Of a stretch of 64,000 nt of DNA, positions 16,381 to 25,734 are shown in pieces (within the stretch, counting starts at the first letter, position 1; every line of letters begins with the position of its first letter). Location of the stretch: positions 124,001 to 188,000 of the forward strand of contig NZ_JAQQFV010000012.1 of assembly GCF_029675105.1 (NCBI RefSeq). The letters are read 5' to 3'. Source of the stretch: Nocardia anocheti. Its GTDB lineage: Bacteria > Actinomycetota > Actinomycetes > Mycobacteriales > Mycobacteriaceae. The position numbers and the translations under genes were made by a program. The notes under the pieces were generated by a model, which worked only from the letters and a program-made list of their open reading frames with translations, had not been told where the DNA came from and searched no databases.

Positions 16381-17655
16381 ATGAGTAGTGACACCACCCA
16401 CCCCGCGCAGCAGCGAACCCCACGCCCGATCAACCGAGCATGGTGGCTGGTGCCGGTGCTGCTCACGATCGCGGCGGTGATCTACAGCGAGCTCCCCGGC
16501 TGGCCGTTCAAGGGCTACTCCGGCGGGTTCATCGACCTACAGGTCTACCGGCTCGGCATCGAGGCGATGCGCGACGGCGCCGACATGTACGGCCAGCTGC
16601 CCAAGACCACCGCGGGCATCGGCCTCCCGTTCATCTATCCGCCGTTCGCGGCCATCGCCCTGGCCCCGTTCGCGCTGCTGCCGTGGGGCACGGCCAAGAT
16701 CCTCTACGTGCTGGCCTCGATCGCCGCCGTCGCCTGGACGCTCTACCTGGTCGCGCGCCGCTATCAGCCCGACAGCAAGCAGGCCGCGCTGTTCGTCACC
16801 GCCTGCGCCCTGCCGGTCGCGATGGTGCTGGAACCGGTGCGCTCGACCATCGACTTCGGCCAGGTGAACCTGCTGCTGATGGTCCTGGTCGCCACCGACT
16901 GCCTGCTGCCCAAGACCCGCTACCCGCGCGGCATGCTGGTCGGGCTCGCCGCCGCCATCAAGCTGACCCCGGCCGCGTTCGTCCTCTACTTCCTCGTCCG
17001 CAAGGACTACAAGGCCGCCGCCACCGCCGCGGCCACCGGTGCCGTGGCCACCATCGCCTCCTTCGCGCTGCTGCCCACCGAGTCCACCCGCTACTGGTTC
17101 GGCGGCCTCGGCAATGTCTCCGGCCTCAGCGGCTCGGCCTTCCACACCAACCAGTCCATCCAGGCCGTGCTGGCCCGCCTGCAGATCACCGGTCTGCCCT
17201 TCGACGCGCTGTGGCTGTTCTTCGGCGCGCTGCTGCTGGCCCTGGTCGTGCTGGCCATGCGCAAGGCCGCCGACGCCCCCGCGATCGCGCTCTCGCTCAA
17301 TGCGGTCTTCACCCTGCTGCTCTCGCCGATCTCCTGGTCGCACCACTGGGTCTGGATCGCCCCCGCGCTGCTGGCCATGGTCTGCCAGGCCCGCACCCTG
17401 CCCGCCGCCAGCGCGCGCGGCTGGTACGCCACCTCGGCCGTGGTCGCCGTCGTCTTCATCGTCGGCCCGCACAGCCTGCTGCCCGACGGCGAACACCGCG
17501 AGACCGCCTGGGACTGGTGGCAGCACCTCGTCGGTGACACCTACGTCTGGCTCGCCGTCGCCCTGGTCGTCCTGTTCCTCGTGACGGGCCGCCGCCGCCC
17601 GGCCGGTACCACCGACACACCCACACCGTTGGAGGAACCCGTCCGCGCTGGCTGA
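16381..17655 (+). CDS. GT87-family polyprenol-phosphate mannosyltransferase-like protein
   Basis: Multi-span glycosyltransferase (424 aa; DUF2029/GT87), related to mycobacterial alpha-(1,2)-mannosyltransferases such as PimE that use polyprenyl-phosphate-mannose outside the membrane to build PIM/LM/LAM glycolipids. An acidic residue after the first helix (GGFIDLQVYRLG, Asp) fits the GT-C catalytic base. About ten hydrophobic helices follow, with PFIYPPFAA and LSPISWSHHWVW loops typical of the family. The presence of this family supports a mannosylated-lipid cell envelope. The acceptor is not identifiable from sequence. Confidence 0.8.
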   Translation: MSSDTTHPAQQRTPRPINRAWWLVPVLLTIAAVIYSELPGWPFKGYSGGFIDLQVYRLGIEAMRDGADMYGQLPKTTAGIGLPFIYPPFAAIALAPFALLPWGTAKILYVLASIAAVAWTLYLVARRYQPDSKQAALFVTACALPVAMVLEPVRSTIDFGQVNLLLMVLVATDCLLPKTRYPRGMLVGLAAAIKLTPAAFVLYFLVRKDYKAAATAAATGAVATIASFALLPTESTRYWFGGLGNVSGLSGSAFHTNQSIQAVLARLQITGLPFDALWLFFGALLLALVVLAMRKAADAPAIALSLNAVFTLLLSPISWSHHWVWIAPALLAMVCQARTLPAASARGWYATSAVVAVVFIVGPHSLLPDGEHRETAWDWWQHLVGDTYVWLAVALVVLFLVTGRRRPAGTTDTPTPLEEPVRAG

Positions 17656-17988
17656 GCGCTACTTCGGTGTGTCCTGCCGTCACCGACGCGGCCAATAGCG
17701 TGTTCCCGGAGTGTGATTCGGCCGGAATCCGACGCCTGCCGCCTGCCCACCGGGCCGACGGGACGGAGGCGGTGACGCCTCGTGTGATCGGATAACATGC
17801 TCACACCCTCTCGGTCCAGCAACCGGCCGGCAGAGTCAGTGTCGCGCTGTGGCGCTAATGATCGGAGACCTTCGTGCACCCCGTGGGATTCGTGCTGTCC
17901 GAATCAGGTGGGAGGAAGCTTTTTCGGCGCGGCGGCGCACCGTCGTCGCCGAACCGTGCCGGTGGTGTCCGTGGTGCGCGGTGACGCC
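17656..17988. other. Intergenic region upstream of the sigma-switch module
   Basis: 333 bp between the GT87 stop and the chosen start of the receiver-phosphatase gene. It contains ATG 17797 in frame with that gene, but the reading from there is Arg/Ser/Cys-rich and unlike coding sequence of this window. A GGGAGG-type purine run lies near 17910. I see no SigF-type promoter, palindrome or terminator that I would defend. Confidence 0.5.
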
Positions 17989-19196
17989 GTGAAAGCCGAT
18001 CTCTTCCCCGACGAGACCGCCCCCGGTACGCGTCGCCGCCCGCACCTCCTGCTGGTCGAAGACGACCCCGGCGACGCCGTCCTGGTCGAGGAGATGGTCG
18101 CCGACCTCACCCCGCGCCTGCGGCTGGACTGGGTACGCACCCTGGCCGAGGCCGGTGCGTGGCTGCGCGACGAGGTCCCCGACTGCGTGCTGCTGGACCT
18201 GCATCTGCCCGATGCCAGCGGGCTAGAGGCCCTGGCCCGGATCCGCGCGGACAACGACCAGGTCGCCGTCGTGGTGATGACCGGTCTCGACGAGGAGCAC
18301 ACCGGCCTGGCCGCGCTGGCCTCCGGCGCGCAGGACTACCTGGTCAAGGGCCGGGTGGAAGCCGAGCTGTTCGGTCGCGCGGTCCGCTACGCGATCCAGC
18401 GCAAGCAGGCCGAACGCACCAGCGCCGCCCTGCAGGCCAGCCAGATGCGGGCCCAGGAGAACGCCCGCCTCGAACGCGGCCTGCTGCCCACGCCGCTGCT
18501 CGGCGCGGACCGCGCGGTCGAGGTCGTCTCGCGGTATCGGCCCGGCCGCGACCACTCGCTGCTCGGCGGCGACTTCTACGACGTGGTGCAGGACCCGAGC
18601 GGGCTGGTCCACGCGATCATCGGCGACGTCTCCGGCCACGGCCCCGATGCCGCGGCCACCGGGGTGGCGCTGCGCCTGGCGTGGCGCACCCTGGTACTCA
18701 GCGGTGTCACCGGCGCCAGACAGCTGGATCTGCTGGAGGAGCTCCTCGTCGCCGAACGCGCCGACGAGCAGACCTTCGCCACCGCCACCAGCCTGGTGCT
18801 CGATCCGGCCACCGCACAGGTGCTGGTCCGTCGCGCGGGCCACCCCGGCATGCTGCGCCACAGCGCGCGCGAGGTGGGCTGGATCGAGGTCGAGGGCGGA
18901 CCCGCGCTCGGCTTCGTCCCCGGCCACGCGCGCTGGCCCGCACACCAGCTGCGCCTGGACGCCGACGCCGGACTGATGCTGTTCACCGACGGCCTGTTCG
19001 AGGGCCGCGTCGGCGACGGCAGCGAACGGCTCGGCGAAGCGGGCCTGCTCGACGCGGCGCGGACGCTGCGGGCCGAACACCCGGAGGGCTTCGTCGACGC
19101 GGTGATCGGTCGGGTGGCGGAATTGTCCGCGGCCGCGGGCGGTCTGGACGACGACGTGGCCGTGCTCTACATGCGATGGCGCCAGGAGGACAAGCA

Positions 19197-19200
<4 letters not shown>
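17989..19200 (+). CDS. Receiver-PP2C phosphatase (RsbU-like) of the sigma switch
   Basis: A 403-aa fusion. Residues 18-140 form a receiver domain with phospho-acceptor Asp70 (VLLDLHLP). A short helix (about 140-165) leads to a PPM/SpoIIE-type phosphatase domain (about 170-400) with LLGGDFYDVV, IGDVSGHGPDAA and LMLFTDGLFEGR. It should dephosphorylate a STAS antagonist when activated by phosphorylation and so release the sigma factor. GTG 17989 is chosen conservatively; in-frame GTGs at 17962, 17965, 17971 and 17974 are alternatives, and no ribosome-binding site decides. Stop overlaps the histidine kinase (GTGA). Confidence 0.88.
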
Positions 19201-20788
<1,588 letters not shown>

Positions 20789-20792
<4 letters not shown>

Positions 20793-21250
20793 CCGATCCC
20801 GGCCAGCCGATCGACATCCTGCTCGTCGAAGACGATCCCGGCGACGAATTGATGACCAGGGAAGCCTTCGAGGACAACAAGATCGGCAACACCCTGCACG
20901 TGGTGCGCGACGGGGAGGAGGCGCTGGAATTCCTCTATCGGACCGGCGCCCACGCCGCCGCGCCGCGGCCGGACCTGATCCTGCTCGACCTGAACCTGCC
21001 GAAATACGACGGCAGGCAGGTGCTCGAGAAGATCAAGGCCGACCCGGAACTCAGCCACATTCCGGTGGTGGTACTCACCACCTCGGCGGCCGAGGAAGAC
21101 ATCTTGCGCAGCTACAAGCTGCACGCGAACGCCTACGTCACCAAGCCGGTGGATCTCGACCAGTTCATCGCCGCGATCCGCCAGATCGATGAGTTCTTCG
21201 TCCAGGTCGTGCGCCTGCCCCGAATGCGGGCGCCACGACCCCAGAACTAG
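20789..21250 (+). CDS. Single-domain response regulator (Rcp1-like)
   Basis: A 153-aa receiver with no output domain. Acidic pocket Glu14/Asp15, phospho-acceptor Asp67 (LLDLNLPKYDG), Thr in VLTTS and Lys in VTKPVD. The Rcp1-like subfamily typically pairs with CHASE3/HisKA kinases of the type encoded just before it. It may act as a phosphate sink or relay to the phosphatase receiver. ATG overlaps the kinase stop; its TAG shares CTAG with the convergent STAS gene. Confidence 0.9.
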
Positions 21251-21609
21251 CTCGCGGAACTGCGCGCCTCGGCGGCGATGGCGTCGTCGAGGGTGTCGTA
21301 GACAGCCAGCAGCTTGTCCAACCCGGTCAGTTCGATCGGCCGGGCCACCTCGCGTGAGGCCACCACGCGCAGCTGCTGGGGCGCGCCCTTGGACACGATC
21401 AGCAGGGCGCTGAGCCCGGCCGAGCCGAGGAAACCGACCTGGGTCATGTCGACCACGAGCGTCTTGCCGCCCTCACGGGCCTTCTCCAGGGCGGCCTGCA
21501 GCTGGGGCGCCGAGGCCATGTCCACTTCACCGCGCACGGTGAGGATCTCGAACCCGTCCTGTGCGCGTACCTGGACGTCGAGGTCACTGAACCTGTCTTC
21601 AACGGTCAC
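21247..21609 (-). CDS. STAS-domain anti-anti-sigma factor
   Basis: A 120-aa RsbV/SpoIIAA-like antagonist. The conserved motif DMTQVGFLGSAGLSALL includes the Ser expected to be phosphorylated by an anti-sigma kinase and dephosphorylated by the receiver-phosphatase. In the unphosphorylated state it binds the anti-sigma factor and frees sigma. Start GTG 21609 preceded by GGGAG. It is convergent with the response regulator and divergent from the anti-sigma gene at 21859. Confidence 0.93.
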   Translation of the reverse strand: MTVEDRFSDLDVQVRAQDGFEILTVRGEVDMASAPQLQAALEKAREGGKTLVVDMTQVGFLGSAGLSALLIVSKGAPQQLRVVASREVARPIELTGLDKLLAVYDTLDDAIAAEARSSAS

Positions 21610-21858
21610 CGAAGGTCTCCCTGATCAGCTTTGCCGGTTCGGCGGACTCTGCGAGCGATTCTCGCCTAGGAAACCTACCTTATCCGGTTGGCCCGCAATC
21701 CCGGTCGCGCGCGGCCACGGTACCCTCGGCCTCCGGAGGGGGATCAGCGGCCTACCGAGCACCGGCCTCCTGCGTGGACGACGGCGACGCGGGTATCGCC
21801 GGAACGTGAGAGTGGTTCGGGCTGCGGCCCGGGCCAGGTCGATGGAAGGGAGGCTGCG

Positions 21859-22290
21859 ATGCCGACGGCCACGTCTCGACCGGAGAGCACCCCGGAATCG
21901 TTCCAGGTGGATTTCCCCGCCGACGCCGCGCGACTGGCGCAGGTTCGGCACGCCCTGCAGCAGTGGCTGGCCGAGGTGCCGATCAGCCCCGTCCAGGCCT
22001 ACGACGTCGTGCTCGCGGCGGGGGAGGCCTGTACCAACGCGATCGAGCACGGACACCACGGCGACGGCGACACCGTGAGCCTGTCGGCCGTGCTGACCGG
22101 CGCGCACATCCGTGTCGTGGTGACCGACCGGGGCAGCTGGGTGGCACCCGACCCGGCCGCCGATACCTCGCGCGGCCGGGGGTTGGCCATGATGCGTGCC
22201 TTGAGCAGCGAGTTCGCGGTGCAGCCCTCGGCCACCGGCACCGTCGTGGACATGCTGATCCCCCGTGAGGGGACTCAGGCCACCCGCTGA
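21859..22290 (+). CDS. HATPase anti-sigma factor (RsbW-like)
   Basis: A 143-aa GHKL ATPase that should hold the sigma factor inactive and phosphorylate the STAS antagonist. N-box AAGEACTNAIEHGHHG, G1 box VVTDRGSW and G2-like SRGRGLAMMRAL are intact, indicating kinase activity. Start ATG 21859 follows GGAAGGGAGG. It is convergent with the sigma gene and the coding regions overlap by 16 bp. This is the more canonical of the two anti-sigma factors in the module. Confidence 0.92.
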   Translation: MPTATSRPESTPESFQVDFPADAARLAQVRHALQQWLAEVPISPVQAYDVVLAAGEACTNAIEHGHHGDGDTVSLSAVLTGAHIRVVVTDRGSWVAPDPAADTSRGRGLAMMRALSSEFAVQPSATGTVVDMLIPREGTQATR

Positions 22291-23054
22291 TCGACGGCCC
22301 CGGCCTGCAGCCCGCGCAGCAGCCGGGTGAGCTTGCGCGAGACGCTCATCTGCGAGACCCCGAGGCGCTCGGCGATGTCGGACTGGGTCAGCGAGTCGTA
22401 GTAGCGCCACACCAGCAGCTGGCGGTCGTCCTCGGACAGCGATTTCAGCAGCGGGGCGACGCTGATCGAGCGTTCGGCCAGCTCGTAGGACGGGTCCTCG
22501 GCGCCGAAGGTGTCGGCGATGCTCATGCCCTGACCGCTCTCGGAGTCCTGCACGCGCACGTCGAGGCTGCGGGTGTGGTGGGCCTCGGCGGCGGCCATCG
22601 CCCGCGTGATGTCGGTGACGTCCACGCCCAGTTCGTCGGCCAGCTCGTAGGCGGTGGGGGAGCGGTCGAGTTCGCGGGTGAGCTTCTCGGTGGTGGGCCG
22701 GATCTGCGCGTGCAGCTCCTTGTCGCGACGCGGGACGTGCAGCGCCCACGTGCGGTCGCGGAAGTGCCTGCGCACCTCACCCATCACCGTCGGCACCGCG
22801 TAGCCCAGGAACGGCGAGCCCTGCGTGACGTCGTAGCGATCGATCGCCACCACCAGACCCACGCGCGCGGTCTGCAGCAGATCCTCGAAGCTCTCGCCAC
22901 GGCCGGTGAAGCGGCGGGCGATGTTCTCGGCCAGCGGCAGGCAGGTCTCGATGATCCGGTCCCGCAGCGCGGCGTGCTCGGCCGAGCCGGGGTCGGTGAG
23001 CGACCACTGTTCGAACAGCGGTTCCGGGCGGTCGTAGGTCACGGTGGGGTTCAT
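22275..23054 (-). CDS. SigF/SigB-type general-stress sigma factor
   Basis: Group 3 sigma-70 factor (259 aa). Region 2 includes ENIARRFTGRGESFEDLLQT, DRYDVTQGSPFLGYA and VMGEVRRHFRDRTW, nearly invariant in SigF/SigB/SigH-type factors. Region 3 follows (RSPTAYELADELG), and region 4 has LTQSDIAERLGVSQMSVSRKL. No region 1.1. Start ATG 23054 after AGGAG (8-nt spacing). A SigF-like promoter sits 47 bp upstream, suggesting autoregulation. I do not give a symbol because several paralogues may exist in the genome. Confidence 0.93.
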   Translation of the reverse strand: MNPTVTYDRPEPLFEQWSLTDPGSAEHAALRDRIIETCLPLAENIARRFTGRGESFEDLLQTARVGLVVAIDRYDVTQGSPFLGYAVPTVMGEVRRHFRDRTWALHVPRRDKELHAQIRPTTEKLTRELDRSPTAYELADELGVDVTDITRAMAAAEAHHTRSLDVRVQDSESGQGMSIADTFGAEDPSYELAERSISVAPLLKSLSEDDRQLLVWRYYDSLTQSDIAERLGVSQMSVSRKLTRLLRGLQAGAVDQRVA

Positions 23055-23100
23055 CTGATCAGCTCCTGGCCTTCGACGGTCTCCTCAGGTGACTGCAGAG

Positions 23101-23125
23101 TTGCCCCCCTGCGCGCCGATCAAAC
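23101..23125 (-). promoter_or_regulatory. SigF-type promoter of the sigma gene
   Basis: Read on the minus strand: GTTT (23125-23122), 15-bp spacer, GGGCAA (23106-23101). One base differs from GGGTAA. The -10 element lies about 47 bp before the sigma start codon. It fits positive autoregulation, as in other SigF/SigB systems. Confidence 0.5.
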
Positions 23126-23226
23126 GCGGGGCGTCGAAGAAGAGTGCCCGCCGCGGCGACATCGGGCACGAAATGTGTTCGAGCTCATCGGATGTCACCG
23201 GCGACGGGCACGCCGGTTCGGCGGTC

Positions 23227-23637
23227 TCAGATCCCGGCCAGTCCCGAGGCCAGATCGGGGATGCCCAGCGCCTGAGTGACCTGGTCACGCACGTCGGGGC
23301 AGTGTTCGGAGGCGGCCGCGTCGACGACCTGGCGGTGCCGGGCCACGGAGATGTTGACCGCGCCGTTGCGCAGCGCCCAGTTATGCACCACCCCATTGAA
23401 TGTCGCCTTGGCCACTGTGGTGTTCTGCCGGTCCCAGTTGCCCACGTCGGCGCGCAGCATGTCGCACAGCTGGGTCGCCGCCTCGGCGCCGATCATCGGT
23501 TCCTCGGTGGGGCCGGGGTCCTGGCCGGGGCCCAGCGGTTCGGTGCTGGTGGCGCAGGACAGCGTGGCGACGGCCGCGAGGGCGGCGAGTGCCGCGAGAC
23601 GGGTGGTGGTGGAGACGGAACGGCGGTGGCGTGTCAT
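23227..23637 (-). CDS. Lipoprotein of unknown function in the sigma module
   Basis: A 136-aa predicted lipoprotein. The signal peptide has a basic start MTRHRRS, an Ala/Leu core and the lipobox LSC-A. The mature part is Pro-rich at first and then helical with two Cys (LCDML and EHCPDV) that may pair. Start ATG 23637 follows GGAGG. A longer in-frame reading to 23838 lacks a signal sequence at its start and runs over the divergent promoter, so I reject it. It lies just upstream of the sigma gene (172 bp apart, same strand). I recognise no family. An envelope sensor or stress target is possible. Confidence 0.75.
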   Translation of the reverse strand: MTRHRRSVSTTTRLAALAALAAVATLSCATSTEPLGPGQDPGPTEEPMIGAEAATQLCDMLRADVGNWDRQNTTVAKATFNGVVHNWALRNGAVNISVARHRQVVDAAASEHCPDVRDQVTQALGIPDLASGLAGI

Positions 23638-23739
23638 GGAATTCCTCCGATCGACACTGACGACGGGTCTGCTGGACGTATTCCCGGGGCGCGGGTGAGC
23701 AATCAGCGCGTCTCGGGGAGCCGGTACCGTGGCTGGACG

Positions 23740-23764
23740 GTTCGGAGACCCTTCGGTCGGGTAT
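23740..23764 (+). promoter_or_regulatory. SigF-type promoter of the second anti-sigma gene
   Basis: GTTC (23740-23743, with a preceding G), 15-bp spacer, GGGTAT (23759-23764). The -10 matches the SigF/SigB consensus exactly and the -35 differs by one base. The start codon is 40 bp downstream at 23805. This would give negative feedback on the switch. Confidence 0.6.
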
Positions 23765-23804
23765 TCGGGCAGCGTTGGCGTCGAGAACACGAGGGGTAAC
23801 CACG

Positions 23805-24266
23805 ATGGCGAATCCGTCCGACAGATCCATGGCGGCACGGCAGATCCGCAACACCGCGCTCGGGCTGACGGTGCGGGCCGAGATCAGCCAGTTGCTGATG
23901 TTGCGCACGGTCGCCGAGGCGGCCGCCATGGTCGCCGGATTCGTGATGGACGAGGTCACCGACCTGCGGGTGGCCCTGGACGAGATCGCCACCAACCTGA
24001 TGGTGCACGCCGTGCCCGAAACCGAGATCCGCTGCGAGTTCACCGCCGACACCGCCGGAATGCGGGTGCGTGTCGAGGGCCGGTGCCTTGTGCCCGATCC
24101 CATCGATCAGTCCGACATCGGCTGGCAGGTCCTGGTGGCCAGCACCGACCACATCGAGATCGCCTGCGACGCGTTCGACCCCGAATCCGGCGGCTACCCG
24201 GTCACCGTGTTCTTCACCCGCGCCCGCCTGCCGACCAAACCTCCCCGCCACACCTCGAAACCATGA
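23805..24266 (+). CDS. Second HATPase anti-sigma factor (UsfX/RsbW-like)
   Basis: A 153-aa protein with the HATPase_c_2 fold. The helix before the ATP pocket reads MDEVTDLRVALDEIATNLMVHAV, whose DEIATN corresponds to the N-box. The later ATP-lid glycines are poorly kept compared with the 21859 protein, so it may bind sigma without efficient kinase activity, as described for mycobacterial UsfX (RsbW). ATG 23805 follows GAGGGG. It is driven by a SigF-type promoter and overlaps the AraC gene by ATGA. Confidence 0.75.
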   Translation: MANPSDRSMAARQIRNTALGLTVRAEISQLLMLRTVAEAAAMVAGFVMDEVTDLRVALDEIATNLMVHAVPETEIRCEFTADTAGMRVRVEGRCLVPDPIDQSDIGWQVLVASTDHIEIACDAFDPESGGYPVTVFFTRARLPTKPPRHTSKP

Positions 24267-25096
24267 CCCCGCGGCCCGACCGAGAGCCCGCCCGTGACGC
24301 GCCAGCTCTGCGGCGTGTCTGCGCCGAGCTGGGTATCGGCGTGTTGGCGGTCAGCGAACACGTCGGGGCGCCACGTCCGCACCGGGCGCTGCCGGTGCTC
24401 TCGCCGCGCCTGGTGGTCAGTCTGGACGGCCCGATGGACATCCACTACGACACGGTTCTCCGCCGCGAGACGGCGCTGGTCGTGGGATTCCCGCGCCCCG
24501 GCATCGCGGCCGCGGCCACGACGTTGCGGCCCTCTCAGCCGATCGCCTACGTCGAGCTGTCACCCTGGACGTGGCACCGCCTGACCCGAGTGCCGTTGAG
24601 TGAGCTCGATGCCGGGGGAGCCAGCGCCGAGGCGATTCTCCCGTGGGTCGACTCCCTGGCCGAGGAACTCGCCGACCACCCGGCCGAGCACCGGGAAGCG
24701 GTGCTGCGTGCCCGCCTGCTCGACCGACTGTGGCACGCGGACCACGACGACGACCCGGACGACGCGATGCGCGTGCTGGACCTGATCGGTGCCACCCACG
24801 GCACGGCCACGGTGGAAGACCTGGCGCGCGCGGCGCACCTGAGCCCGCGACGGTTGCGTGTCGTGATGCGGCGCTCGCTGGGGATCGGCCCGAAGTTCGC
24901 CTCCCGGATCGTCCGGCTGGGCACGACGCTCACCGCGGCCGGTGCCCAGTCGTGGACCGCGCTCGCCGCCGAACACGGCTACCACGACCAGAGCCACCTG
25001 ATCCGCGAGTTCCGCGACCTGATGGGCACGAGCCCCACCACCTGGCTCACCGAAGAGGGCCGAAATCTCCAAGGCGAACCGCACCCCGCCCCGTGA
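24263..25096 (+). CDS. AraC-family regulator
   Basis: A 277-aa protein with a C-terminal AraC HTH (about 185-270: VEDLARAAHLSPRRLRVVMRRSLGIGPK and YHDQSHLIREFRDLMGTSPTTW). Residues 1-100 are a beta-rich sensing domain and 110-180 are helical. The second HTH helix and the SHLIREF motif are classical. Start ATG 24263 overlaps the anti-sigma stop, so it is translated in the stress-induced transcript and may carry the SigF response onward. Targets unknown. Confidence 0.85.
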   Translation: MTPRPDREPARDAPALRRVCAELGIGVLAVSEHVGAPRPHRALPVLSPRLVVSLDGPMDIHYDTVLRRETALVVGFPRPGIAAAATTLRPSQPIAYVELSPWTWHRLTRVPLSELDAGGASAEAILPWVDSLAEELADHPAEHREAVLRARLLDRLWHADHDDDPDDAMRVLDLIGATHGTATVEDLARAAHLSPRRLRVVMRRSLGIGPKFASRIVRLGTTLTAAGAQSWTALAAEHGYHDQSHLIREFRDLMGTSPTTWLTEEGRNLQGEPHPAP

Positions 25097-25106
25097 CGAT
25101 GGGGAC

Positions 25107-25499
25107 ATGACCGAGCACCTGTCTCCCAAACTCCTGGTCGCCGACCCCGACGCGGCCATCGCCTACTACCTCGACGCCCTCGGCGCCCGGGTCCGGCTCA
25201 GGGTCGCCGACGACGACGGCGTCGTGCACCACGCCGAACTAGACCTCGATGCCGCCACCTTCGCCCTGGCCCAGGCCGTGCCGGACTGGGGATGGCACGA
25301 CCCGCGCTCGATCGGCGGCTCACCGGTCCTGCTCACACTCACCGTGCCCGACCCCGACGCCACCGCCGCGCGCATGGTGCGTCACGGCGCCGAACTCGTC
25401 ATCCCCGTCGAGGACCGCCCCTACGGCAAACGCCAGGGCCGGGTCCGCGACCCGTTCGGCCACCTCTGGGTCCTCAGCGCGGACCTTCCACCCCGATAG
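25107..25499 (+). CDS. VOC-family glyoxalase/bleomycin-resistance-like protein
   Basis: A 130-aa single-module pair of beta-alpha-beta-beta-beta motifs of the PhnB/YdcJ-like VOC group: opening SPKLLVADPDAAIAYYLDALGA, closing RVRDPFGHLWVLS with the Pro-Phe-Gly-His metal or ligand segment. Ten bp after the AraC gene on the same strand, so probably co-transcribed. Proteins of this type are dioxygenase-fold enzymes or drug-binding proteins; no substrate can be inferred. Confidence 0.85.
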   Translation: MTEHLSPKLLVADPDAAIAYYLDALGARVRLRVADDDGVVHHAELDLDAATFALAQAVPDWGWHDPRSIGGSPVLLTLTVPDPDATAARMVRHGAELVIPVEDRPYGKRQGRVRDPFGHLWVLSADLPPR

Positions 25500-25734
25500 C
25501 CGCCCAGCACCTTCCCGGAGTCCGGCGCGGCTCCGTAGTCCTCACCCGGCGGCGGGGCAGTCGATGTCCTCGGCGGGCATCGTGCCCCGTACCGGCAACC
25601 GTTGTCGTACTGGGGATTTCGATGCCTGACCGGGCAATCGGGTGCCGCCCTCTCTCTCGCGGACGATGGCGGCCCACGCCGATATCGTTCCCGGGGTAGA
25701 CGATCTGCCGCTCGCCCGAAAATACCGTCGACCT

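Noticed and set aside
17797..17988. N-terminal extension of the receiver-phosphatase to ATG 17797
   Set aside because: The extension is rich in Arg, Ser and Cys, has no counterpart in receiver proteins and includes intergenic-like sequence; the receiver fold begins after 17989.
21791..21796. GGGTAT upstream of the anti-sigma gene at 21859, looking like a SigF -10
   Set aside because: No GTTT-like -35 at 14-17 bp; the closest sequence is GCGT. Too weak to annotate as a promoter.
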